From contig JBBSGR010000002.1 in assembly GCA_038253945.1 (NCBI GenBank), positions 186,001 through 250,000 on the forward strand: a stretch of 64,000 bases of DNA, given 5' to 3'. Source of the stretch: JBBRYW01 sp038253945 (lineage in GTDB: Bacteria; Actinomycetota; Thermoleophilia; Gaiellales; Gaiellaceae). The notes under the pieces were generated by a model, which was not told the origin of the DNA, made no database searches, and saw only the letters and a program-made list of their open reading frames with translations. Every line of letters begins with the position of its first letter. The stretch's first letter is position 1. Positions 1-8,222 of the stretch are shown here, one piece after another. A program made the translations under genes and the position numbers.

Positions 1-1
1 G

Positions 2-404
2 CAACGAGGTGCTGCCATTCGCCTGCGAAGACGATGCCTTCCTGCCGCTTGCCTGTTCGCTTTCCTGGCCGGACCGGGCGCGCTGACGACGACGGATGGG
101 ATGTCCTCAACCGTCGCGCGACCCACGATCCACGTCACTCCGGGCTCGGTCCACCGCGGGCACCTCGTTCGCGTCTACGGCGTCGTGCCGAACTGCCCGG
201 GCCCGGTCACGCTCAGCTCACGCGCGTTCTCCCACGAGCGCGACTTCGCCGGCCTTCCCGCCGTCTTTGCCCGCGTACGCACGAGCGGGCACTACTCCGT
301 GCGGACCCGGATCCCGGCCAAGCGCGCCCGGCGGCTACTCGATCACCGGCCGCTGCGGCGGCGGGAACCTCGGCGTCTCCGCCAGGCTCTCCGTGCGTTC
401 CTAG
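2..404 (+). pseudogene. small secreted Ig-like/adhesion-type protein, 5' partial and frameshifted
   Basis: The frame open from base 2 reads as a basic stretch, then a hydrophobic signal-peptide-like segment, then a small beta-rich domain with phrases such as VTPGSVHRGHLVRVYG and FARVRTSGHYSVRTRIP. Near bases 321-329 the sensible reading moves to another frame, which continues PGGYSITGRCGGGN and stops at 402-404. The two halves together look like one exported domain of about 130 residues. No ATG lies in frame upstream, so the start is probably outside the window. The break fits one extra base (or two missing) in the GCGCGCCC run. Function is unknown. The 3' end overlaps the next gene, on the other strand, by four bases. 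It could be a true pseudogene or a sequencing indel. Confidence 0.5.
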
Positions 405-1804
405 AGAGCGGAACCTCTGCCGCCTTGCACGCCGCGCGCGGCCCACTCCTCGAGCAGGTAGAGCCAGAGCTCGTTGCGCGTCGGAAAAGCCGGGACGGCG
501 TGCGCGAGGCGCTCGATCGGCACCTCCCCCACGACCGCGACGGTCGCCGCATGGATCATCTCGCCGACGCCCGGGCCGACGAACGTCGCGCCGATCGGGA
601 TGCCGCGGTCCGCATCGACGACCAGGCGACTCGTGCCAGCCGCCTCCCGGCCGAAGAAGCTGGCACCGGCGCTCGACTGCGTCGGGTAGTCGACGGCGAC
701 AGCGTGGATGCCGGCCGTCTCGGCAGAGCTCAGCGTGTGGCCGACTGCGGCCAGCTGCGGCTCCGTGAAGATCACACGGGGTGACAGCCCCGGACCGTTC
801 TGCGGTGCTACCGCCGCGCTGCGGCCGAGGATGTTGTCGGCCGCAACTCGCGCCTGGTACTTGCCCATATGGGTGAAGGGCGTCCGGCCATTCACGTCTC
901 CGATCGCGTACAGCCAGTCGCTGCCGTGCGCACGCATCGAGCCGTCGACGGCGACCGGCGCGCCCGGCTCGAGGCCGACTGTCTCGAGACCGAGATCAGC
1001 GGTGCGGGGCCGGCGGCCGAGCGCCACGAGCAGCTCGTCGGCGGCGAGCTCCGCCCCGCCGGAGAGCTCGAGCCTCAGACTTCCGTTCCGGCTCACGGAA
1101 CGGAGCTCCGCGCCGGTCCGCACGTCGATACCCGATTCCTCGAGGCCCGCAGCGACCTGCTCGCTCGCGAAGGGTTCCTCTCGGACGAGGATGCGCCCGG
1201 AGCGCTCGACGAGCGTCACGGCCGACCCGAGCGACGCCCATGCCTGGGCGAGCTCGGTGCCGACCGGCCCGGCCCCGAGGACGGCGAGCCGTCCGGGAAC
1301 CGCCTGAGCGGTCGTCCCTTCGCGGTTCGTCCACGGTTTCACGTCGGCGAGCCCTGGGATGGGCGGCAAGAACGCGTCCGAGCCGACCGAGACGACGATC
1401 GCGCGGTCGGCGACGAGCGTCTCGCCGGCGACCGCCAGGCGCCGCTCACCCGTTAGGCGCGCGTGCCCTCGGATGACGGTGACGTGCCGCTCGTCGAGCC
1501 ACGGCAGCTGGCTCGAGTCGTCGAGCCCGTGGACGACCTCGTCGCGTCGGCGCAGGATGGCCGGGACGTCGAGCCCGCCCCTGACTGCCTCCTGGACGCC
1601 GGGGATGCGACGAGCCTCGGCGAGCAGCTCGAGCGGTCGGAGCAGCGCTTTAGAGGGCATGCAGGCGTAGTACGAGCACTCGCCGCCGATCAGGTGCTCC
1701 TCGACGAGCGCCACCGAAAGGCCCGCCTGTCCGAGCTTTCCGGCACACACCTCGCCCGCCGGCCCGCCGCCGAGCACGATCGCGTCGAACGTGCGCTCGC
1801 TCAT
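401..1804 (-). CDS. FAD-dependent pyridine nucleotide-disulfide oxidoreductase (dihydrolipoyl dehydrogenase-like)
   Basis: This 467-residue flavoprotein belongs to the class I pyridine nucleotide-disulfide oxidoreductases. The FAD-binding GGGPAG lies at residues 12-17, and the redox-active pair is C43 and C48 in GGECSYYACMPSK. A second Rossmann motif (GAGPVGTELA) sits mid-protein for NAD(P)H. The C-terminal dimerisation domain carries AHAVPAFPTRNE in place of the classic HxHPT..E of dihydrolipoyl dehydrogenase. The substrate is therefore uncertain: lipoamide, mycothione-like disulfide or another electron acceptor. The start is ATG at 1804. It lies 43 bases downstream of a short-chain dehydrogenase on the same strand, so it is probably the last gene of the phasin operon. 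No 2-oxoacid dehydrogenase subunits are nearby. Confidence 0.85.
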   Translation of the reverse strand: MSERTFDAIVLGGGPAGEVCAGKLGQAGLSVALVEEHLIGGECSYYACMPSKALLRPLELLAEARRIPGVQEAVRGGLDVPAILRRRDEVVHGLDDSSQLPWLDERHVTVIRGHARLTGERRLAVAGETLVADRAIVVSVGSDAFLPPIPGLADVKPWTNREGTTAQAVPGRLAVLGAGPVGTELAQAWASLGSAVTLVERSGRILVREEPFASEQVAAGLEESGIDVRTGAELRSVSRNGSLRLELSGGAELAADELLVALGRRPRTADLGLETVGLEPGAPVAVDGSMRAHGSDWLYAIGDVNGRTPFTHMGKYQARVAADNILGRSAAVAPQNGPGLSPRVIFTEPQLAAVGHTLSSAETAGIHAVAVDYPTQSSAGASFFGREAAGTSRLVVDADRGIPIGATFVGPGVGEMIHAATVAVVGEVPIERLAHAVPAFPTRNELWLYLLEEWAARGVQGGRGSAL

Positions 1805-1847
1805 ACCGTCACCTCGCTTTCCGCGTCGCTATCGGTCGAGGCCGACT

Positions 1848-2552
1848 CTAGAACATGCCGACGGTCGCGCCGCCGCAGACGCGGAGCACCTGGCCGTTCA
1901 CGAACGAGGAATCCGGGCCGAGCAGGAAGGCGACGACGCCGGCGACCTCCTCCGGCTGACCGAAGCGGCGCAGCGGCGACGACCGCTGAGCGCGCTCGCG
2001 GATCTTGTCGGGTATGCCCGAGGTGAGGCGCCCCTCGATGAACCACGGGGCGATCGCGTTGACCAGCACTCCCTCCCGGCCGAGCTCGAGCGCGAGCGTT
2101 CGCGTCAGCGAGACGAGGCCGCCCTTCGAAGCCGAGTAGGCGGCCTGGCCGACGTTGCCGAGCCACGAGGCCGACGAGATGTTCACGATTCGGCCGCTCT
2201 GCCGCCGCAAGTACGGGGCGGCTGCCTGGCAGCCGAGGAGAGCACCCTTCAGGTTGACGTCGAGCGTGCCTTCCCAGTCGTCCTCGCTGACTTCCTCGAA
2301 CAGCGAGTCCCGGACGACGCCGGCAGCGTTGACCAGTGCGTCGAGGCGTCCGCTCCGCTGGACGACGGTCTCGACGGCGGAGGCCCAGGACTCCGGGCTC
2401 CGCACGTCGAGCTCGAGAGCCGTGGCCAGGTCGGCGGCGATCGCCGTTGCGCCCCGTTGGGAGCAGACCTCGATGATGGAGCGGCCGAGATCGCCGGCGC
2501 CACCGGTGACCAGAACGACCTTTCCCTCGAGTGGGCGCTGTCCGTTCTGCAC
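1848..2552 (-). CDS. SDR family oxidoreductase (FabG-like)
   Basis: A 234-residue classical short-chain dehydrogenase. The cofactor loop TGGAGDLG is near residue 17, NAAG follows mid-fold, and the catalytic Ser and YSASK motif are present. It probably reduces or oxidises a 3-hydroxyacyl-type or other carbonyl substrate with NAD(P)H. The start is GTG at 2552. Its first base is the last base of the upstream XRE regulator's TAG stop, so translation is likely coupled. It is one of two SDRs in this PHA island; the other (5160-5921) is the better phaB candidate because of its C-terminus. Its specificity cannot be read from sequence. Confidence 0.85.
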   Translation of the reverse strand: MQNGQRPLEGKVVLVTGGAGDLGRSIIEVCSQRGATAIAADLATALELDVRSPESWASAVETVVQRSGRLDALVNAAGVVRDSLFEEVSEDDWEGTLDVNLKGALLGCQAAAPYLRRQSGRIVNISSASWLGNVGQAAYSASKGGLVSLTRTLALELGREGVLVNAIAPWFIEGRLTSGIPDKIRERAQRSSPLRRFGQPEEVAGVVAFLLGPDSSFVNGQVLRVCGGATVGMF

Positions 2553-2926
2553 TATCCCTCCTCCAGTCGCGAGCGGTAGCTTCGGAGGACGGTGAGCAGC
2601 GCGTCCTTCTGAGCCTCGGAGAGGCCGGGGTCGGAGCGAATCGCGGCCTCGGTCGCCTGCGGCGCGCGGGACTCGCCGCGGTCGCCCGCGAGGCCGGCTT
2701 CGGCGAGCAGGGCGTCAGCCGAGAGCCCGAGCGCCTCGGCGATGGAGCGAAGCACACGCACCGAGGGCTCGTGCAGGCCACGTTCGACCTGGCTCAGGTA
2801 TGCGTTCGAGAGATCGGTCAGCGCTGCCATCTCCCGTAGGGAGAGATTGGCAAGCCTGCGCTGGGTGCGGATGAACTCGCCGAGCATTCTGACCTGTGCC
2901 TTCCAGTTGTCCTCGAGCGAGCTCAT
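2552..2926 (-). CDS. XRE-family helix-turn-helix regulator of the phasin operon
   Basis: A 124-residue protein with one N-terminal helix-turn-helix of the Cro/CI (XRE) type at about residues 14-72, containing LSLREMAALTDLSNAYLSQ and ERGLHEPS. A short charged C-terminal tail follows. The start was taken as ATG at 2926, because the protein then begins just ahead of the DNA-binding domain. Upstream sequence in the same frame is low-complexity antisense of the phasin gene. It lies 29 bases after phasin. By position it is the prime candidate to bind the inverted repeat in the phasin promoter and act as a PhaR-like repressor. That link is inference. Confidence 0.85.
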   Translation of the reverse strand: MSSLEDNWKAQVRMLGEFIRTQRRLANLSLREMAALTDLSNAYLSQVERGLHEPSVRVLRSIAEALGLSADALLAEAGLAGDRGESRAPQATEAAIRSDPGLSEAQKDALLTVLRSYRSRLEEG

Positions 2927-2955
2927 CCGCGGGCGCGCGACGATGTGCCGTCCGC

Positions 2956-3285
2956 TTAAGAAGCAGCGGCCGTCGCCTTGGTCGTCGCCTTCGTCTGGGC
3001 CTCGGCGAACTTCTCGACCTTGCGGACTGCCGGCGAGGCCGCCTGGATCAGGCTGCGCGTGAACTCGCGCTGGGCGCCGAGCAGCTTCTCGGCGAAGTCG
3101 AAGGCGTTCTCGACGACCTCGCCGGCGTTCGGCAGCCCGTCGGCCTTCGAGGCGGTCGGCACGGACGTGCCCTCGACGGTCTTCGCCCAGGCTCCGACGG
3201 CGTCTACGACGGCCTTTTGACTCTGGCGCACGGTCTCGAGAAACTGCTCCTGGCTCGTCTGCACGAGCTCGTTGATCGACGACAT
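2956..3285 (-). CDS. phasin-like PHA granule-associated protein
   Basis: A 109-residue alanine-rich, helical, soluble protein resembling phasins, the small amphipathic proteins that coat PHA granules. The phasin-like stretch includes FDFAEKLLGAQREFTRSL, and the tail is rich in Lys, Thr and Ala. The start is ATG at 3285, preceded by AGAGGAG at a good ribosome-binding distance. An upstream in-frame ATG at 3309 is less likely. It has its own promoter directly upstream, about 160 bases beyond the end of phaC, and is followed by the XRE regulator. This is the layout expected of a phasin/regulator feedback unit. Homology was judged from composition and context. Confidence 0.8.
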   Translation of the reverse strand: MSSINELVQTSQEQFLETVRQSQKAVVDAVGAWAKTVEGTSVPTASKADGLPNAGEVVENAFDFAEKLLGAQREFTRSLIQAASPAVRKVEKFAEAQTKATTKATAAAS

Positions 3286-3317
3286 CTGGTCTCCTCTGGT
3301 TGCTTGCATCGTCGATA

Positions 3318-3346
3318 AGTATAGTACGCAAGCGCGTACTGCGCAA
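3318..3346 (-). promoter_or_regulatory. phasin promoter with inverted-repeat operator in the spacer
   Basis: On the minus strand TTGCGC (3346-3341) and TATACT (3323-3318) are separated by exactly 17 bp, a good -35/-10 pair for the phasin gene. The spacer is occupied by an inverted repeat: AGTACGC (3323-3329), AAGC loop, GCGTACT (3334-3340). A protein bound there would block RNA polymerase. The expected transcript starts near 3311, giving a 25-base leader that carries the AGAGGAG site. Confidence 0.65.
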
Positions 3347-3376
3347 CCGGCCAGGCGACGCTTGCGGCGCCGCCCT

Positions 3377-3448
3377 CAGGAAACCCGGGCTCCGCCCGCG
3401 TTCCGTCTGCAACGACCGGTCGAGCGCGTTGGATAGAGACCCACGGCT
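3377..3448 (-). repeat. 3'-UTR repeat, copy 1 (downstream of phaC)
   Basis: On the minus strand this segment begins immediately after the phaC stop codon. It is about 83% identical over 72 bases to 19270-19340, which begins immediately after the stop codon of the lyase gene. The shared blocks are GGGTCTCT, a 16-base block GCTCGACCGGTCGTTG, and a 21-base block spanning 3386-3406. The end of the element folds into a hairpin (GCGGGC, GGA loop, GCCCG). It could act as a terminator or 3'-end processing signal; no T-tract follows. Confidence 0.7.
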
Positions 3449-5158
3449 CTAGCCGCGGACGTACGTGCCGGGCGCGTCGCCGAGCGCGGGATGCTCGTCG
3501 GTTCCGAGCGGCGGCGGCTCCCGGCGCTTGCCGGCCCGGGTGTCCATCCACTCGGCCCAGTCCTCCCACCAGGAGCCGTGGTGCTCGGCAGCCTTGGCGA
3601 GCCACGCCTCGGCCTCTGCCGGAAGCTCGTCGCCCGTCCAGTAGCGGCGCTTGCCGCCCGGCGGATTGACGATGCCGGCGATGTGCCCCGACGAGGTGAG
3701 TACGAACCGAGTCTGCCCGCGAACGAGCTGCGTGGTCGCGTACGTCGACCGCCACGGCGCGATGTGGTCGACCTCCGCGCCCACGACGTAGAGGTCGGCG
3801 CCGATCTTCGACGGGTCGAGGCGGGTACCGTCCAGCTCGAGGTCGCCCCGTGCGAACGCATTCTCGAGGTAACACGACCGCAGGTACTGGGAGTGCATCG
3901 CAGCGGGCATGTTCGTCGAGTCCGCGTTCCAGGCGAGGATGTCGAACGCGGGCGGGTCCTCTCCCATCAGCCAGTTCGAGCCGACGTAGTTCCAGATCAG
4001 GTCGTTCGCACGGAGCAGGTTGAAGGTACGCGCCATCTCTGCGCCGTCGAGGTAGCCGCGCTCGTTCATCTTGCGCTCGAGGTCGGCGACCGAGCGCGGG
4101 TCGGTGAAGATCGCGAGCGGCCCGGGATCCGAGAAGTCGGTCAGCGTGTTCAGCACCGTCGCCGCGTTCACCCGCTGCTCCCCGTTCGCGGCGAGGAGCG
4201 CGAGCATCATCACGGTCAGCGTTCCGCCGAGGCACAGGCCGACGACGTTCGCCCTCGGCGCGCCGGCGATCTCGCGCACGACGTCCAGCGCGGCGAGCGG
4301 CCCTTCCAGCAGGTAGTCGTCGAGCGTGACGTCGCGGAGCGACTCGTCGGGGTTCCGGTAGCTGATCGCAAACACCGTGTGCCCGTGCCCGACGGCCCAT
4401 TCGGCGAAGCTCTTTCCGGGCGCGAGGTCCATCACGTAGTACTTGTTGATCCAGGGCGGGCTCAGGAGCAGCGGCACCTCGAACACGTCAGCTGTCTGCG
4501 GCGCGTACTGGATCAGCTCGATCAGGCGGTTGCGAAAGACGACCCTGCCGGGGGTCGCCGCGAGGTTCTCGCCGAGGGTGAACGGAGAGGCGTCGACCTG
4601 ACGCGGCATTCCATCGTTCGTCGCCACGTCCTCGAGGAAGTGCCAGACGCCCCGGGCAACGCTCGTGCCGCCCGTGTCGAACGCCTTCTTCAGCGCTGCG
4701 GGATTGCCGAGCAGGGTGTTGGTCGGCGCGGCCGCATCGGCGATCATGCCGAGGGCGAACCGCGCGCGCTCTGTCCCGCGCTCGTCCAGGCGCGCCGCGG
4801 CGACGAGGTCGTCGAGCAGACGGGTCCAGAGGAGGTAGCCCTGGCGCAGGCCGAAATAGGCGGGGTTGTGCTCCCACGCGGGATCGGCGAAGCGGCGGTC
4901 GCCGTCCGCCGAGACCGGCCCGCCGGTCGAGCTGCCGAGCACCCTCGCGAGCACCGCGGAGCCGCCCGCCAGGAGTCCCGTCGCGTAGCGGGTCGCGGCC
5001 GCGAGGGCGCCCTGCGGGTTGCCGGCGATTCCGAGCGCAGTCTCCGCCAACGTCTTGCCGAACGTGAGCGGGTCGAGACCTGCCAGCAGGCCGGCCTCCG
5101 GCTCGACCGCTCGCTCGGCCTCGGTGGCTGCCTTCAGTGATCCGGGCTCGGCAGGCAC
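3449..5158 (-). CDS. phaC: class I poly(3-hydroxyalkanoate) synthase
   Basis: This 569-residue enzyme polymerises (R)-3-hydroxyacyl-CoA into PHA at the granule surface. It has the PhaC N-terminal domain (about residues 85-260) and an alpha/beta-hydrolase core. The lipase-like box is GLCLGG with nucleophile C309. The other triad members are D464 (GAEVDHIAPW) and H492 (SSGHIAG). The length fits the class I single-subunit form, and no phaE partner is present. The start is GTG at 5158, one base after the TGA of phaB, so the two are surely cotranscribed. No thiolase (phaA) gene is in the window. Downstream lies the 3'-UTR repeat and then the separately promoted phasin. Confidence 0.95.
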   Translation of the reverse strand: MPAEPGSLKAATEAERAVEPEAGLLAGLDPLTFGKTLAETALGIAGNPQGALAAATRYATGLLAGGSAVLARVLGSSTGGPVSADGDRRFADPAWEHNPAYFGLRQGYLLWTRLLDDLVAAARLDERGTERARFALGMIADAAAPTNTLLGNPAALKKAFDTGGTSVARGVWHFLEDVATNDGMPRQVDASPFTLGENLAATPGRVVFRNRLIELIQYAPQTADVFEVPLLLSPPWINKYYVMDLAPGKSFAEWAVGHGHTVFAISYRNPDESLRDVTLDDYLLEGPLAALDVVREIAGAPRANVVGLCLGGTLTVMMLALLAANGEQRVNAATVLNTLTDFSDPGPLAIFTDPRSVADLERKMNERGYLDGAEMARTFNLLRANDLIWNYVGSNWLMGEDPPAFDILAWNADSTNMPAAMHSQYLRSCYLENAFARGDLELDGTRLDPSKIGADLYVVGAEVDHIAPWRSTYATTQLVRGQTRFVLTSSGHIAGIVNPPGGKRRYWTGDELPAEAEAWLAKAAEHHGSWWEDWAEWMDTRAGKRREPPPLGTDEHPALGDAPGTYVRG

Positions 5159-5159
5159 G

Positions 5160-5921
5160 TCACATGTTCAGGCCGCCGTTGACCGAGTACACCTGGCCGG
5201 TGATGTAGCTCGAAGCCGGCTCGACCAGGAACTCGACCACGCGTGCCACCTCGCTCGGCTCGCCCAGCCGGCCGACGGGGATCTGACCGACGATCCGCTG
5301 CAGGGCCTCCTCGGGCACCCCTGCGACCATGTCGGTCTTGATGAAGCCCGGGGCGACGCAGTTGACGGTGATGCCCTTGTTCGCGCACTCGAGCGCAACC
5401 GTCATGGTGAACCCGAACAGGCCGGACTTGGAGGCGGCGTAGTTAGCCTGGCCGATGCTGCCCGTCTCGCCGATTACGGAGCTGATGTTGACGATCCGGC
5501 CGTAGCCACGGTCGATCATGTGCTCGAGCGAGGCGCGGCACATGTAGAACGCGCCGTTCAGATTCACCTGGATCACGTGATCCCACTGCTCGGGCGACAT
5601 CTTGCGGATCGTGCGATCGATCGTGATGCCGGCGTTGTTGACGAGGATGTCGAGCCGGCCGTGGCGGTCGAGCACCTCGCCGATCACCCGCTCGCAGTCC
5701 TCGACCCTGTCGATGTGCCCCTGGTGAATCGTCGCGCCCGTGTCGCTCAGCCGCTCGTGGAAGGCGCCCGCCGCCTCGGTGTTCCGCGAGTAGCCGGCGG
5801 CGATCCGTACCCCGCGGGCAGCGAGCCGCTCGGCAATCGCGAGCCCGATGCCGCGAACCCCGCCCGTGACCAGGGCAACCTGGCCGGTCAGCTCGCCGTT
5901 CGTCGAGGAATCGAGGCGCAT
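5160..5921 (-). CDS. phaB: acetoacetyl-CoA reductase (PhaB-type SDR)
   Basis: A 253-residue short-chain dehydrogenase with TGGVRGIG, NNAG, an ISS serine and YAASK. It ends in YSVNGGLNM, very like the SxNGGLHM end of known PhaB proteins. It would reduce acetoacetyl-CoA to (R)-3-hydroxybutyryl-CoA for the PhaC encoded directly downstream. The start is ATG at 5921. A TACCCT box lies seven bases upstream, so the transcript is probably leaderless. The same family includes FabG of fatty-acid synthesis; the pairing with phaC and the C-terminus favour PhaB. Confidence 0.88.
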   Translation of the reverse strand: MRLDSSTNGELTGQVALVTGGVRGIGLAIAERLAARGVRIAAGYSRNTEAAGAFHERLSDTGATIHQGHIDRVEDCERVIGEVLDRHGRLDILVNNAGITIDRTIRKMSPEQWDHVIQVNLNGAFYMCRASLEHMIDRGYGRIVNISSVIGETGSIGQANYAASKSGLFGFTMTVALECANKGITVNCVAPGFIKTDMVAGVPEEALQRIVGQIPVGRLGEPSEVARVVEFLVEPASSYITGQVYSVNGGLNM

Positions 5922-5927
5922 GCCGGG

Positions 5928-5946
5928 AAGGGTACAAAGTACCTTT
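5928..5946. promoter_or_regulatory. palindrome over the phaB -10 box
   Basis: GGTAC (5931-5935) and GTACC (5939-5943) flank an AAA centre, with partly symmetric A/T flanks. The left arm overlaps the minus-strand TACCCT box (5934-5929) that lies seven bases ahead of the phaB ATG. The right arm abuts the GTG start of the divergent Gfo/Idh gene. It could be an operator controlling phaBC. The spacing differs from the phasin operator, so a shared regulator is not shown. Confidence 0.35.
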
Positions 5947-5947
5947 C

Positions 5948-7021
5948 GTGACCGTGATCGACCTCGGCGTGATCGGGTGCGGCGACGTGGCCTTCCGGAC
6001 GTATCTCCCCGGTCTGGCTCCGCTTGGCGAGCGGGCCCGCGTCGTCGGCTGCTTCGACGCTCAGTCTGACCGCGCGGAGGCAGCCGCACGCCTCCTTCCA
6101 GAGGCGAGGGCGTTCGGCACGCTCGACGAATTGCTCGGAAGCACCGCGCTCGATGCGGTCGTAAACCTCACGCCGGCGCCGGTTCATGCCGAGGTCACCG
6201 CCCAAGCGCTTAGGGCCGGCTGCCACGTGTACTCGGAGAAGCCGCTCGCGGCGACCGTCTATGAGGCGGGCGAGCTGATCGAGCTGGCCGAAGCTCGAGG
6301 GAAGCTGCTCCTCTGCGCGCCGGCCGTGATGGCGACGACGCGGTTCCAGTGGATCCGCGAGCTGGTCTCGGCCGGTCGGATCGGCCGCCTTAGCCTTGCC
6401 GTCGGCCAGCTCGCGACCATGGGGCCGGCCGCGTGGCGTGAGTACACGGGCGACCCCACTGTCCACTATGGGTCCGGGGTTGGTCCCCTGCTCGACCTCG
6501 GCGTCTACGTCCTGCACGCGGTGACCGGTCTGCTGGGGCCGGCGCTCCGTGTCGAGGCGTTCGGCGCGATCGCGATCCCGCGCCGAGAGGTGTTGATCGA
6601 GCGCTTGGCCGGGCAGACGATCGACGTGGCGGCCGACGACCAGGTTCTCCTCCACCTCGACTTCGGGCACGGTGTCCTCGCGCAGGTAGCGGCCGGTTTC
6701 ACAGTCGCCGCGACGCGCGCGCCCGTGCTGGAGCTCCACGGCACCGAGGGAACGATCAGCCTCTCCGTCAAGGGCTGGTACGACGAGTGTGGGCCGGTCG
6801 AGCTCTACGCCGACGGGCGGTGGCAGACGATCGCGCCGCCGAGCCCCTCGCGCTACGACCACCTGATCATGGCCGGGGTGCCGCACCTCGTCGCCTGCCT
6901 CGAAGGGGCGCAGGAGCCGGTTCTCACGGCAGCTCATGCTCGCCACGTCCTGGAGATCGTGGCAGCCGCCGAGCGATCCGCGCGGGAGGGCTGCGCCGTC
7001 GACCTCGACACGGCCTTCTGA
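5948..7021 (+). CDS. Gfo/Idh/MocA family NAD(P)-dependent oxidoreductase
   Basis: A 357-residue protein with an N-terminal Rossmann fold (GVIGCGDVAFRTYLP), the family's EKP motif (HVYSEKPLA) around residue 99, and the typical alpha/beta C-terminal domain. Such enzymes oxidise or reduce sugars, inositols or bile pigments using NAD(P); the substrate is not predictable here. The start is GTG at 5948. The gene is divergent from phaB and ends one base before the ATG of a sugar phosphate isomerase-like gene. That pairing is common in inositol or sugar catabolism. It is probably unrelated to PHA synthesis. Confidence 0.88.
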   Translation: MTVIDLGVIGCGDVAFRTYLPGLAPLGERARVVGCFDAQSDRAEAAARLLPEARAFGTLDELLGSTALDAVVNLTPAPVHAEVTAQALRAGCHVYSEKPLAATVYEAGELIELAEARGKLLLCAPAVMATTRFQWIRELVSAGRIGRLSLAVGQLATMGPAAWREYTGDPTVHYGSGVGPLLDLGVYVLHAVTGLLGPALRVEAFGAIAIPRREVLIERLAGQTIDVAADDQVLLHLDFGHGVLAQVAAGFTVAATRAPVLELHGTEGTISLSVKGWYDECGPVELYADGRWQTIAPPSPSRYDHLIMAGVPHLVACLEGAQEPVLTAAHARHVLEIVAAAERSAREGCAVDLDTAF

Positions 7022-7022
7022 G

Positions 7023-7778
7023 ATGAACGCCGATCAGATCGCGCTCCAGCTCTACACGCTGCGCGAGCGGGCCGCCGCCGACTTCCTCGGCACGCTCGCC
7101 GAGGTGGCGCGGATCGGCTACCGGGCAGTCGAGGTGGCGGGCCTCCACGGCAGAGCGGCCGGGGAGGTGCGGGCTGCGCTGGATCAGCTTGGCCTGCGCG
7201 CGGTCGCCGCGCACGTTCCGCTCGAGGGCTTCGAGGCTCGGCCGGACGAGAGCGTGCACGAGCTGCGCGTGCTCGGGTGCTCGCACGCCGTCCTGCCGTC
7301 ATTGCCCGAGGAGCGCAGAGCGATCGGTGACGCGGTGGCGACGCTGAACGAGCTCGGCCGCCGCTGTGCGGAGTCGGACCTGCGCTTCGCCTATCACAAC
7401 CATGCGTTCGAGCTCGAGGCGCGCGGGCCTGGCGATGAGACGCTCCTGGACCGACTGGTCGCGGGGACCGACCCTGGCCTCGTCGCGTTCGAGCTCGACG
7501 TCTACTGGGCCGTCGTCGGGGGTGCCGATCCGGTCGAGCTGATCGAGCGCCACTCGGGTCGGATCGAGCTGCTCCATGTCAAGGACGTGGACCCCGGCGG
7601 AGGGGATGCTCCCGTGGGGGAGGGAACGGTCAAGTGGCCGCAGCTTCTTGCCGCCTCGCGTGCCGCCCGGATCGGCTGGTACGTCGTGGAGCAGGACGAG
7701 CCGGCCAATCCGCTCGCGGATGTCGAGACGAGCCTGCGAAATGCGCAGCGCATGTCGGAATCCTCCACTGCGGCGTAA
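7023..7778 (+). CDS. sugar phosphate isomerase/epimerase family TIM barrel
   Basis: A 251-residue member of the xylose isomerase-like TIM-barrel family (AP endonuclease family 2 fold). It opens with IALQLYTLRE and carries metal-ligand motifs: YHNHAFEL mid-protein, FELDVYWA, and LLHVKDVDP near the C-terminus. The ATG at 7023 follows the upstream oxidoreductase stop by one base, so the two form a bicistronic unit. They probably act on the same carbohydrate, for example in an inositol- or ketosugar-type pathway. The exact substrate is unknown. Confidence 0.85.
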   Translation: MNADQIALQLYTLRERAAADFLGTLAEVARIGYRAVEVAGLHGRAAGEVRAALDQLGLRAVAAHVPLEGFEARPDESVHELRVLGCSHAVLPSLPEERRAIGDAVATLNELGRRCAESDLRFAYHNHAFELEARGPGDETLLDRLVAGTDPGLVAFELDVYWAVVGGADPVELIERHSGRIELLHVKDVDPGGGDAPVGEGTVKWPQLLAASRAARIGWYVVEQDEPANPLADVETSLRNAQRMSESSTAA

Positions 7779-7829
7779 CGATCGAGCCCGGTCGGCAGAC
7801 TGTTCGACGGAAACTCGAAAAGGAGCCAG

Positions 7830-8222
7830 ATGCCAAAAGTTCAGAAGACAGAAGAGCAGTGGCGGGCGGAGTTGACGCCCGAGCAGTACCAGGTGCTCCG
7901 CCAGAAAGGAACCGAACGGCCGTTCACCGGTGAGTACGACCACGTATTCGAGCCGGGAACCTATCGCTGCGCAGGTTGCGGAGTCGAGCTCTTCACCTCC
8001 GACGCCAAGTACGACTCCGGGTGTGGGTGGCCAGCGTTCTCCGCTCCCGCCGCCGAGGATGCGATCGAGGAGGAGATCGACGCGGGGCTCGGCATGGTTC
8101 GCACCGAGGTCATGTGCTCGAGCTGCGGCGGCCACCTCGGCCATGTCTTCCCGGACGGCCCGGCACCGACCGGACAGCGGTACTGCATCAACTCTGCCGC
8201 ACTGAAGCTGGAGGAGGAGTAA
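7830..8222 (+). CDS. msrB: peptide-methionine (R)-S-oxide reductase
   Basis: This 130-residue enzyme repairs the R epimer of methionine sulfoxide in oxidised proteins. Two structural zinc knuckles are visible (CAGC and CSSC), and the catalytic cysteine lies in RYCINSAAL near the C-terminus. GWPAF and GHVFPDGP are diagnostic. AAAGGAG lies just before the ATG. The stop TAA overlaps the ATG of msrA by one base, so both epimers are handled by one operon. Confidence 0.96.
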   Translation: MPKVQKTEEQWRAELTPEQYQVLRQKGTERPFTGEYDHVFEPGTYRCAGCGVELFTSDAKYDSGCGWPAFSAPAAEDAIEEEIDAGLGMVRTEVMCSSCGGHLGHVFPDGPAPTGQRYCINSAALKLEEE

